Source: Gammaproteobacteria bacterium (GTDB taxonomy: Bacteria; Pseudomonadota; Gammaproteobacteria; Pseudomonadales; Cellvibrionaceae). Taken from it: a DNA stretch of 64,000 bases. The stretch covers positions 248,001-312,000 of the forward strand of contig SEBV01000007.1 of the NCBI GenBank assembly GCA_004172865.1. The letters run 5' to 3'. Below are positions 16,630 through 27,600 of the stretch, piece after piece. The first letter of the stretch is position 1. Every line of letters begins with the position of its first letter. The position numbers and the translations under genes are program-made. The notes under the pieces are model-generated. The model worked only from the letters and a program-made list of their open reading frames with translations, ran no database searches and had not been told where the DNA came from.

Positions 16630-19600
16630 ATTATTTTCTCTTTACTTTTTTTCACGGATTTTTCGTTGTCGAGTTCTAAAGCTAAATCAAGGGTGTCAAT
16701 AAACTCAGGAATTTTAATGGGCTTGGTTAGGTAGCGGAAGAATCCCGCTGACAAACCTTTTTCGATATCGCGAGGTATAGCGTTTGCGCTTAATGCAATC
16801 ACCGGTATGTGTGATGTTAAAGGATCTCTCGCGAGAATTTTTAACGCATCAGTACCATTGATGCCGGGCAAATTAATGTCCATTAAAATTAAATCGGGTA
16901 GTGTGCTGCGTGCTAAATCAATGCCGGAATAACCATCGCGAGCGGACAGCATATCAATATCGGCGCGCGCTTCTAAGATATCGCCAATCAACATTAAATT
17001 CGCAGGATTATCTTCAATGTAAAGTAATCTGAATTTGCGATTTAAATTTTTGGATTGACGCAAAGTAATTTCATTGCGTTCACTTTCGCTAATTCCCGGG
17101 AACAGACCTTGTGCAACGGCTTCCAATTCAATACTGAATATAGTGCCTTTGCCGACGGTGCTTTCCACGTCAATTTTTCCGCCCATTAATTCGATAAGTC
17201 GTTTGGTCATCACCAGACCTATACCTGTACCTTCAACAGCGCTATTTTCTTTTCCTAGGCGATTAAAGGGCTGGAATAATTGTGCCACTTTTTCTGGTGA
17301 CAAGCCTTCGCCAGTGTCTTCAACACATAAGCGTACGCGACCAGGTTCGTGCTCAATAAAGGTGACGATAATTTTTCCATGTTCGCGATTATATTTAACC
17401 GCGTTTGACAGTAAATTGATTAGCACTTGTTTCAAGCGAGTGTGATCCGCTTTAACAACTACTTCAGTTTCTGGTTGATGGAAATCAATTGAAATATTGC
17501 GCTGCGTTGCTTGCGCTTCAATCATAACGTGGCACTCCTGCATTAATGCAGTGAGTGAAACATTTTCCATCGAGAAGGATAATTTCCCCGATTCAATTAA
17601 AGTCAGATCGAGAATCTCATTAATTAAGTCCAGCAAATACCAACCCGCTTGCAAGATTTGATCAATGCTGCGCTTTTGCGATGGCGATGGCGGCGTTTTG
17701 CTAGCCGCAAGTAATTGCGCAAAACCTAAAATCGCGCTCAAAGGTGTGCGCAATTCATGACTCATATTGGATAGGAAATCTGACTTAGCGAGGTTGGCTT
17801 TGTCCGCTAGGTTTTTTGCTTTCTTCAATTCAATATTGTTTTCAAGTAAGACTTTATCGAGGCGTTTGCGCTCGGTAACGTCAATCAACATATTGATACC
17901 GCCGGTAAGTTTTCCGTCGGCGTCATGCAATGGAGTAGGGTGCGCGGTAAACCAAACGCGAGTTCCATCGGGCCGTTCAGCAATGGCTTCTGCACCTAAA
18001 ATCTGGCGATCTTCTTTTAAGGCAATGGCCATTGGCGATTGATCGTGAGCTAAAGGTGAACCGTCGGGGCGCCACAATTTCATTCCGACAGACCAATGAT
18101 CCGTTCCCAGCTCTGGGGTTTGGCCTGAGAAATCTACTGCAGCTTGATTGAAGTGGGTGAGGGTGCCTTTGGCGTCCGTGGTGTAAATGGCAACGGGCAA
18201 GGCATCAATTACTGACCGCAAATGCCGCTCATTTTCGCGCAAGGTATTTTCAATGCTCTTACGTTCGGTGATATCCAGATTGGTACCTACAATCGATTCA
18301 ACCTGACCTAACGAATTTGACCGCGTGGTTTCAACCGACCGAATGTAGCGTAAGCCCGTGTCATTTTGGGGTGTAATTCGGTATTCACGAATGCTTTGTG
18401 CACCGGTGCGAATCGCTTTTTGCTGGGCTTCTTGTTGCGTTGCTAAATCTTCCGGCAGTAAATAACTTAACCATTGTTTGTAATGAATATAGCCATCTGG
18501 TGTAGGTTCTACGCCGTAAATACGGAACATCTGCGCATCCCAGTGCACGGTATTGTTGAGCAAATTCCACTCCCAAATACCTACGCCGGTAGCTTCAGTC
18601 GCAAGACGAACACGTTGGTCGCTTTGGCGAAGTGCTTCTTCTGCGAGTTGACGCTCTGTAATATCGGTAAACAGCACAATGATTTTTTTGCTGTCTGCAG
18701 TATTGTCGGGGCAGGCATAAACATCGAAGAAGCGGTCGAGTGCTTTTACTTCCTGTAAGAAGCGAATGGGCTGACCTGTTTCAATAACTTCCGCGTAGCC
18801 GTCTATAGCGGCCTGCTCATAGTCGGGTAGAATTTCTTTAACGGTTTTCCCTGTTACATCTTTGAGTCCGGTTTGTTTTTCGTAGGAAGGGTTTACTTCT
18901 ACAAAACGGAAATCGACAGCTTTGTCATTCTCATAAATCATTTCGAGAATGCAGAAGCCTTCATCGATGGTGTTGAATAGGTTGCGGTAGCGGTATTCCG
19001 ATTCCAGCGCCGTAGCTTCGGCGAGTTTACGCGCGGTGATATTGCGCAAAACGCCGGTGAAATAGCGCTGCCCACCCAAACGCATTTCACTTACTGCAAT
19101 TTCCATAGGGAAACTGTAACCGTCTTTGTGCAAACCACCGACTTCACGAATCAGCCCGCTCGCGCGAACATCCGCTGGAACGCTGTTGTAATAATCGAGT
19201 GAGCCTTTGTCTTCAGAAAGCTCTGGAACAATCGAACTGAAACGCTTGCCAACGAGCTCGGCAGCGCTATAGCCAAACATTTTTTCGGCGGCGGTATTAA
19301 CAGTTTCAATTAAATTAGTGCGCACATCGAAAGTGACAATAGCATCGGCAACTGTAGATAAAATTGTTTGCACGAGAGCCGTACTATCAAGCAATGCTTG
19401 TTGCGCTAGGTTTTCGGCGGTTACGTCACGGAACACCAGTACCGCACCAATTACCTGGCCATCGTGATCGCGCATAGGCGCACAACTATCAGCAATAGTG
19501 CATTGGTTGCCGTTGCGAACGACTAATAATGAGTCGTGCGAACCTTGCACGGTGCCGGTAAGTGCAGCGTCCATTACTAAGGTGGTAATAGGTTCGCGAG

Positions 19601-20504
19601 TTTCTTTATTGAGCATGTGGAACACATCAGCAATCGGGCGCCCCATAGCTTCATCTTGAGACCAGCCAGTAATCTGCTCAGCTACATGGTTCATTAAAGT
19701 CACGCGCGATTGCGGATCGGTCGCTATTACGGCGTCGGCAATGGAGTTTAGCGTCACTTCGAGCTTCTTTTCGCTATCCTGTACGGTCACATAAGCGAGA
19801 TTTAACTGGTGGTTCATCGCCTCCTGAGTATCCAGCGAGCGCTTGGTTTCCTGATGCACCAAGTCCATCAAACGCTGATGGATGTTGCGATAAATTCCGT
19901 ACGCAAAAACTTGTGCGAACAACAACATGAACAAACTTGCACCCACCAAAAAGATGAACAAAAAGTTCATGTTGGTGCGGTATTGATTGTCGTAATAATG
20001 CAGCTGATCAGTTTGGAGCTGTACATAGCTTTGAACGCGCTCACGCACGTTATCCATTATCCGGCGGCCTTCGCCGCTGCGGATTTGTGGCATAAGGTCT
20101 TCGATGCTGCCTTTTCGACGTATCTCCAAGGCTTCATCAATCAGCTTCATTCGGGTTGCAATTAATTCGTTTATTGCAATTGCCTGTTGCTTGGTTGCGG
20201 CTGTAGAGGAGATATCTTGTAATTCTTTAGACTTGATGGGGACAATTTTGACTGCCTCGTTATACGGGCCCAGCGAAACGTCTTCACCAGTCAGTACAAA
20301 ACCACGCGCACTGGTCTCGGCATCCACCACGGCCATCAAGAGTTCTTGCGAGATATTAATCGTGTGCAAGGTTTGTTCACGCATATTGTTGGCGGTTTTC
20401 ATGCGATCAAAAAACCAAAACAAAGTCGCGACTATAACCACGACCACTACTGTAGGCATGGAAAGTAAGAAGATGTTTTTCCGGGTTGCGGATCTTTTAA
20501 TCAT
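16626..20504 (-). CDS. CHASE3-PAS hybrid sensor histidine kinase
   Basis: About 1292 residues from the ATG at 20504. Two membrane helices (near residues 12-30 and about 180-205) enclose a periplasmic CHASE3 domain (ISQELLMAVVDAETSARGF). Then a coiled coil and about five PAS/PAC units, HisKA (His916, MSHELRTPLSAILGF), HATPase (NLLSNAVKYN, EDTGEGL, GTGIGLVMTKRL) and a receiver (Asp1209, LILMDINLPGING). The frame is open to a GTG at 20552, but the added residues do not look like a signal anchor, while MIKRSATRKNIFLL does. The response regulator-PAS and Crp/Fnr genes overlap downstream, so this is the sensor of that operon. Ligand unknown. Confidence 0.93.
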   Translation of the reverse strand: MIKRSATRKNIFLLSMPTVVVVVIVATLFWFFDRMKTANNMREQTLHTINISQELLMAVVDAETSARGFVLTGEDVSLGPYNEAVKIVPIKSKELQDISSTAATKQQAIAINELIATRMKLIDEALEIRRKGSIEDLMPQIRSGEGRRIMDNVRERVQSYVQLQTDQLHYYDNQYRTNMNFLFIFLVGASLFMLLFAQVFAYGIYRNIHQRLMDLVHQETKRSLDTQEAMNHQLNLAYVTVQDSEKKLEVTLNSIADAVIATDPQSRVTLMNHVAEQITGWSQDEAMGRPIADVFHMLNKETREPITTLVMDAALTGTVQGSHDSLLVVRNGNQCTIADSCAPMRDHDGQVIGAVLVFRDVTAENLAQQALLDSTALVQTILSTVADAIVTFDVRTNLIETVNTAAEKMFGYSAAELVGKRFSSIVPELSEDKGSLDYYNSVPADVRASGLIREVGGLHKDGYSFPMEIAVSEMRLGGQRYFTGVLRNITARKLAEATALESEYRYRNLFNTIDEGFCILEMIYENDKAVDFRFVEVNPSYEKQTGLKDVTGKTVKEILPDYEQAAIDGYAEVIETGQPIRFLQEVKALDRFFDVYACPDNTADSKKIIVLFTDITERQLAEEALRQSDQRVRLATEATGVGIWEWNLLNNTVHWDAQMFRIYGVEPTPDGYIHYKQWLSYLLPEDLATQQEAQQKAIRTGAQSIREYRITPQNDTGLRYIRSVETTRSNSLGQVESIVGTNLDITERKSIENTLRENERHLRSVIDALPVAIYTTDAKGTLTHFNQAAVDFSGQTPELGTDHWSVGMKLWRPDGSPLAHDQSPMAIALKEDRQILGAEAIAERPDGTRVWFTAHPTPLHDADGKLTGGINMLIDVTERKRLDKVLLENNIELKKAKNLADKANLAKSDFLSNMSHELRTPLSAILGFAQLLAASKTPPSPSQKRSIDQILQAGWYLLDLINEILDLTLIESGKLSFSMENVSLTALMQECHVMIEAQATQRNISIDFHQPETEVVVKADHTRLKQVLINLLSNAVKYNREHGKIIVTFIEHEPGRVRLCVEDTGEGLSPEKVAQLFQPFNRLGKENSAVEGTGIGLVMTKRLIELMGGKIDVESTVGKGTIFSIELEAVAQGLFPGISESERNEITLRQSKNLNRKFRLLYIEDNPANLMLIGDILEARADIDMLSARDGYSGIDLARSTLPDLILMDINLPGINGTDALKILARDPLTSHIPVIALSANAIPRDIEKGLSAGFFRYLTKPIKIPEFIDTLDLALELDNEKSVKKSKEKII

Positions 20505-21350
20505 GAATTTACCATCAAATAACGTACGACACTTCGCGACGGCTGGCATCACTGCTTACGCGAATACATCTTGTAACGACTTGGGGCGGCACCTTGGCGA
20601 AGTTTGAAAACGCTCAACTTTTAGCCCGAAACTAGTCTTAGAGGCTACTAATTAATCAGCCAACGCTATAAGTTTTATAAGGTGCCACTAATTTTTAAGC
20701 TGAGAAACCCCATCAAACCCATGATTACAGGCACAGGGGGTTGCCGTCTGTCTGTTACCGCTCATAAGAAAGGGACGACTTATTGTTAACTGAGGCGACT
20801 ATCACATAATCCTTAAGTCTTGTCTCCAGTATTTTTTACGTGCCGAACGAAGATTTTGGATTTGTGAAGCAGGCGCCAGAGGATGGGATCATTGTCAGGC
20901 AAAAAATTTAATTACACTCTGCCGCGGGAGGTAATTTGTGGGTAGGGGGCTATAAGATTTTAAGCCCTTGATAGTGTGATCAAAATGCTAATTTTCATTT
21001 TAAGAATAATCCGAGCGATGACTTTTAAATTGAATTTCAAGCCACATTATTTTTATGCTTTAAATAATGTTAGTAATGATGGTTTCACTATTTACTAATA
21101 ATTTTTTCGATCCATTTTTTTTCGACCAGTTTCTGTTCTTTGCCCTCCAGATGTCTAATTCAATTTCTGTGTGCGCTCGCGCACCGATTCACGATACCTA
21201 TTTGAATGATTATGAGTCTAATAGATTGGATTATTACTGCGCGTCGATTGAGTTTAAAAATTTCAGCGCCAAATTTCTAATTCAATAAAGTTTTTTCTGC
21301 AAAATATATTTCATCATTTTTCAATTTATCTACAAGTTAGGGAGAAACTT
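20505..21350. other. long intergenic region
   Basis: About 850 bp between the divergent kinase gene and the DUF3309 gene. It must hold the kinase promoter. I see no RNA gene or riboswitch I can name. An open frame at 21067-21288 (73 codons) lacks a ribosome-binding site and overlaps the stress motif at 21171-21189, so I do not call it. Confidence 0.5.
21171..21189 (+). promoter_or_regulatory. 19-bp stress motif upstream of the DUF3309 gene
   Basis: GTGCGCTCGCGCACCGATT on the plus strand, 161 bases before the DUF3309 start. It has the strongest dyad of the set (GTGCG...CGCAC). Confidence 0.65.
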
Positions 21351-21509
21351 ATGAGTACAAGAAATCTTCTAGTCATTATTTTAATTTTGTTGCTGATCAG
21401 CGCAATTCCAACATGGCCTTACAGTGCCTCATGGGGCTACGGTCCGAGTGGTGGTGTAGGTGTGGTTCTTCTTGTTGTCATATTGGTGTTGATATTTAGA
21501 CGACCTTAA
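21351..21509 (+). CDS. DUF3309 small membrane protein, 52 aa
   Basis: The product starts MSTRNLLVIILILLLISAIP, continues with WPYSASWGYGPSGGVG and ends with a second hydrophobic segment (VVLLVVILVLIFRRP). The W.YS..WGYGPSGG centre between two membrane helices is diagnostic of DUF3309. Function is unknown; members are small inner-membrane proteins usually found among stress genes. A strong Shine-Dalgarno sequence, AGGGAGA, is correctly placed. A copy of the 19-bp stress motif lies upstream, and the cyclic glucan synthase gene begins 150 bp downstream. Confidence 0.88.
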   Translation: MSTRNLLVIILILLLISAIPTWPYSASWGYGPSGGVGVVLLVVILVLIFRRP

Positions 21510-21659
21510 CTCCGCAAAGCGTTAATAGTTTACGAATTTAGATCACACATATTTAGCGGTTAGGTTTTATCTGGACACAGATTTTTTAAGGACTGGAAAT
21601 TCACTACGTGTATTTAGATGAGCATTAATCCATCTGCTTCTACTAATTTAGGATAACAA

Positions 21660-24600
21660 ATGAAACTTACAAACAGGTTTCAACTGCCGGAAAGTTTACC
21701 AAGCAACTTATCCCGCCTTGAAGATAAACTTGGTTCTTCCGCTTCTAGTGACGATGCGCCCGAAACTGCGCGAACTGAAATTCAATTCGAAAAAAACATT
21801 ACTCCATTTTTTATTAGCGCGCCGAAAACCTGGTTTTTAAATTTCCTGAATTATATTGATGGCTGGAGTACTGATCCTTTCCCGGAGGAGGATTCAGCAC
21901 CGCTCACACCATTGCGTGCCGAATTATTTAGCGTCGATCAAATGGAACAGCATGGGAAAATTCTTGCTGCCACACATCAACTAAGTCGCTTTGGTCGACA
22001 CAATCGGCTGTTATCACGCCTCGATGAAAACGAAACGCTGCTTGTCGATAGTTGCACGCTGTTGATGGACGCCGTAAAAGCAAAATCTCGCATTGCACCA
22101 GCGGGCGAATGGTTGCTAGACAATTTTTATTTAGTAGAAGAGCAAATACGTATTGCTCGACAACATTTACCACGCGGTTACAGCCGCGAATTACCGCGTC
22201 TTGCCAGCGGAAATTCGCGTGGGTTACCACGGGTTTACGATTTGGCATTGGAAGTTATCGCGCATGGCGATGGCCGTATTGACTCGGTGTTATTGAGTCG
22301 TTTTATTTCTGCTTATCAAACTATTGTTCCGCTCACACTTGGTGAGTTGTGGGCGATTCCGATTATGCTACGCCTCGCGTTAATTGAAAATTTACGTCGC
22401 GTCGCAAGTCACATTACTGCTGCACGCATTTATGTAAATCAAGCGCAGGATTGGGCAACTAAATTAATTGATGTTGCCGAAAATGATCCTAAAAATTTAA
22501 TTTTAGTGATGGCCGACATGGCGCGCTCAGAGCCGCCAATGGTGAGTCCATTTGTTGCAGAATTAGCGCGGCGTTTACAAGGTCACAATACCGCGCTCGC
22601 ATTGCCACTTGGTTGGGTAAAAGAACGTTTGGCTGAATCGAGTTTAACGATTGAACAAATGATTTTAGCGGAGACACAACAACAAGCCGCTGATCAGGTT
22701 TCCATTAGTAATACCATCGGTAGCTTACGGTTTTTAGGTTCACATGATTGGCGAGTTTTTGTAGAAAATCTCAGCGTTGTAGATTCTATATTGCGTAAAG
22801 ACGACGTTTACTGCGCGATGGATTTCGCCACACGCGATAATTATCGCCAAGTGATTGATCGTCTCGCTAAACGAATTCGCCTCACAGAAACCGATGTCGC
22901 TCGCGCAGCTATTACGCTTGCAGGTATCAGCTCTGCAAACGCAAATAGTCCCGAGCCGCACAAACAACACGTTGGTTATTATTTAATTGATCGCGGTTTA
23001 TCCCAATTAGAAAAAATGGTCGGGCCGCGTTTATCTTTATTGACCAGAGCTCGCCGCAGTGTGGGTCGCGTGCCTTTATTGCTGCACGTTGGCAGTATTT
23101 TTTTGCTCACTGCAATTTTTACAACGCTCTTGGTAGTACGTGCGAGTGAAAGTGGCATTCATGGTTGGCCGCTCGCGGTTTTGGGAATTCTTGCGGCGTT
23201 TTGTACCAGCCAATTAAGTTCGGCGTTAACCAATTGGGTTGCGCTTTTATTAGTGACGCCCAAACTTTTACCTCGCTTGGATTATTCGAAAGGCTTGCCG
23301 CAAGAAATGCGCACGCTGGTGGTAATTCCAACTCTGTTAACCAGCTCAAAAAATATCGAAGATTTATTGGAAGCATTGGAAGTTCGCTACCTCGGTAATA
23401 GCGATCCATTTTTACATTTTGCATTGCTCACTGATTTTGCCGATGCCGCTACTGAAACGTTGCCGGGCGATGAACAATTAGTTGAGCAGGCGCGCGCGGG
23501 AATTATCGCCCTTAATGAAAAATACGCGCCGGACCAAAATGATCGCTTCTATTTAATTCATCGCCGTCGCTCATGGAATAGCACTGAACGTGTATGGATG
23601 GGTTACGAACGCAAGCGCGGGAAATTAGCCGATTTGAATGCGTTGTTGCGCAGCAATACTGAAACCGAAAATAATGCAGTCACTAATTTTTCAATGATCG
23701 TGGGCGATTTAACACGGTTGGTAAATGTTAAATACGTGGTCACTTTGGATACCGACACACAATTACCAAGGGATTCTGCGCGTGAATTTGTCGGCACCAT
23801 GGCGCACCCACTTAATCAACCACGGTTTGATGAAGCCGGTTCAAAAGTCATCGGCGGTTACGGTATTTTGCAGCCACGTATGGCGGCGAGTTTGTCCGCG
23901 AACAAACGCTCGCGTTATGCGCTTCTCTATGGTCTTGAGCCAGGTATTGATCCCTATACCCGTTCCGTTTCTGATGTGTATCAAGACTTGTTTGATGAAG
24001 GCTCATTCATTGGCAAAGGTATTTACGATGTAGATGCTTTTGAACAGACTTTGCGTGGACGCTTCCCCGAAAACCGAATTCTCAGTCACGATTTACTGGA
24101 AGGATGCTACACCCGTTCTGGTTTGTTGAGCGATGTACAACTTTACGAAGAAAACCCCACAACTTACGCCGCCGATGTAAGTCGTCGTGAGCGCTGGATT
24201 CGCGGTGACTGGCAAATTGCGAGTTGGCTGTTTGGCCGCGTTCCTGGATTTGATGGCAAGGCGCAATCCAATCCGCTATCTGCGTTATCGCGTTGGAAAA
24301 TTCTCGATAACCTGGTGCGCAGTATTGCGCCCATCTGTTTGCTGACCTTGTTGATTTTAGGTTGGGTCATGACCACCGACGTGTGGTTTTGGACTTCCAC
24401 TATTTTCGGCATCGTCTTTATTCCAGCTTTGTTAATAGGCTTTGTGGATATTTTCCGCCGCGCAAATGAGGTTGGATTTTGGCAGCATTTTATGGCGGTA
24501 ATTCAATCCGTTGAACGCAATATGGCGCAGTCAGTATTTCGCGTGAGTTGTCTGCCGCACGAAGCCATGTTTAGTTTGACGGCGATTTTACGCAGTATGA

Positions 24601-27600
24601 ATCGCCTGTTGTTTACCCATCGTTTACTGCTGGAATGGAACCCTTATGCGGAGCAAACCAGCAAAGGGCCAGGCACCATTTGGGCTAGTTACAGATCCAT
24701 GTGGGCCGGCCCAGTAATCGCTGTGATCACGGGAATTGTGCTCGGCGCTATGTATCGCGGTGCTCTTTTGGATGCATCGCCAATTCTTTTGTTATGGATA
24801 GTCGCGCCCGCCGTCGCCTGGTGGATCAGCCAACCGTTGCAACATCCTGAAGTTAAATTGAGTAACGATCAGGTTATTTTCCTGCGCAAAATCGCTCGCA
24901 AAACCTGGTTGTTCTTCGAGCGTTTCGTCAGCGCTGAAGACAATTGGTTACCGCCCGATAATTTTCAGGAATTGCCCGGCCCGGTAATCGCACATCGTAC
25001 ATCGCCCACCAATATGGGCTTGGCGTTACTCGCTAACATAACCGCGCTGGATTTTGCTTATATTTCTTGCGGCACCATGCTTCAGCGTACCGAAAATACC
25101 TTGGGCACCATGGGTAAATTGGAGCGCTACCTAGGCCACTTCTACAACTGGTATGAAACCACTACCTTAAGGCCGTTGCCGCCACGTTATATTTCATCGG
25201 TAGATAGCGGAAACCTCGTGGGCCATTTGATGACTCTGCGAGTTGCCTTGGTTGAGCAAATTGATAGGCCCATCATTCCGCCAAACTTGTTTGATGGTTT
25301 ACTGGATACCCTGCGACTGGTGATAGATACCTCCAAAGGCAATCATTCCGAAGTCGTTACGGCATCCATTCAAAACTTGCATGTGCAATTATTGGCTGCG
25401 ACTGGTTCTGCACATACCTCATTAAGTTCGGTATTCCAATTTTTGCAACCGCTGTCATTCAACGCCATCGCACTCGCAGCAGAATTTGAGCATACGCAGG
25501 ATGATGCGTTGCAATCTGATGCAGCCGTGTGGGCAAAAGCCTTAGCAGAACAAGTGCAAGGAATGGTGCTTGAGCTTGTACATTTCGCGCCTTGGGTGGA
25601 GCTGACGGTTAGCCTTGACCCTGCTAATAAGTATTCTGAGTTGGATCGTATTCCGACTCTGCGTTACCTCGCGAATGCGAAGAATCAGCTATTGAAAGAT
25701 TTGGGCGCGTCTGTTGCTCATGGTTCATTGGCAGATCGTGCGCATCTCACCAAATTACTGCGCATGGTGGCAATTGGTTGCGAACACGCGTCTGAACGTA
25801 TCGAAAAAATCTCGCAACTGAATGCTCAAGTGACTGATTTTGCGACCATCGAATACGAATTCCTGTATGACCGCAGCCGTCATTTGTTGGCGGTGGGTTA
25901 CAACGTGGATGAATTCCGTCGCGATGTCAGCTTCTACGATTTGCTAGCATCAGAAGCGCGGCTTGCCAGCTTTGTGGGTATTGCCCAAGGTTTCTTGCCG
26001 CAGGAGAGCTGGTTTAATTTAGGCCGTTTACGTACGTCATCGGGCGGGGAGCCAACGCTGGTTTCCTGGAGTGGTTCCATGTTCGAGTACTTGATGCCGA
26101 ACCTGGTTATGCCCAGCTATGAAGGCACTTTGCTTGATCAAACCTGTCGCGGCGCCGTCGCTCGCCAAATTGCTTACGGCAAACAATGTTCAGTGCCTTG
26201 GGGTATTTCCGAGTCGGGTTACAACGCGACGGACGCGGCACTTAACTATCAATACTATGCATTTGGTGCCCCAGGTTTAGGCTTGAAACGTGGCCTCGCT
26301 GAAGATCTGGTAGTTGCTCCTTACGCGACTGCCATGGCCTTGATGTTTGCGCCCGAAGAAGCGTGCATCAACTTACAAAATCTCTCTGCCATCGGTTTGG
26401 AAGGACGCTACGGTTTCTATGAAGCGCTGGACTACACGCCTGCCAGACTTGCGCGCGGCCAGACTAAAGCGATTATCAAATCCTTTATGGCCCACCACCA
26501 AGGCATGAGCTTCTTATCGCTCTCCTACTTGATGCTCGATCAGCCAATGCAAAAACGCTTTGAGGCTGATCCACAGTTCCAGGCAACTTTACTCTTGTTA
26601 CAAGAGCGTATTCCGAAAACCTCGGTGTTCCACAACTATGTTGCCGAGCATGCGGAAGGTGCAGCGGTATTTGAAACGCAGGAACATCCCGTTCATGCGC
26701 CCGTTGGTGCTTACACCCCGTTCCCTGAAGTGCAATTGCTGTCAAACGGCACTTATCACTTGATGATTACCAATTCCGGCGGCGGTTACAGCCGTTGGAA
26801 AGATCTTGCAGTATCCCGTTGGCGTGAAGACAGCACTTGCGACAACTGGGGTAGTTTTATCTATTTGCGCGATTTGGCGAGCAACGATTTCTGGTCTAGC
26901 TCCCATCAACCAACCACCAAACGCGCAGACAGCTATGAAGCGATCTTCTCTGAATGGCGCGCCGAATTCCGCCGCCGTGACTACGACATTGAGACTTACA
27001 CCGAGATTGTCGTATCGCCGGAAGATAACGTTGAATTGCGCCGTGTTCGCCTCACTAACCGCTCGCGCCGCACTCGTACCATTGAAGTTACCAGCTACAG
27101 CGAAGTGGTATTGGCAACGCAAGCTGCGGATATAGGGCAGACTACCTTCGGTAACTTGTTCGTTCAAAGTGAATTAGTGCCCGAACAACACGCGATTTTA
27201 TGTACTCGCAGACCTCGTGCTGAAGACGAGCATACGCCTTGGATGTTCCACTTATTGGCAGCCCAAGGTGTAGAGCTGGGTGATGTTTCCTACGAAACTG
27301 ACCGCATGAAATTTATCGGTCGTGGTCGTAATCTCACGGCGCCCCAAGCCTTACTTGAACGGGGAAATTTATCTGGCAGCCAAGGTTCGGTGCTTGATCC
27401 TATAGTGTCAATTCGCACTATGATCACGCTCAAAGCCGAGCAGTCGATTACTTTGGACTTTGTGTCCGGCGCCGCTGAAAATCGTCCCGCAAGTATTGCC
27501 TTGGTAGAGAAATATCAGGATCGTCATTTTGCAGATCGTGTTTTCGATATTTCGAGCACTCATAGTGATGTGAATTTACGGCAGATCAACTCCAATGAAG

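Noticed and set aside
21067-21288. 73-codon plus-strand frame
   Set aside because: No ribosome-binding site, irregular composition, and it overlaps the stress motif at 21171-21189.
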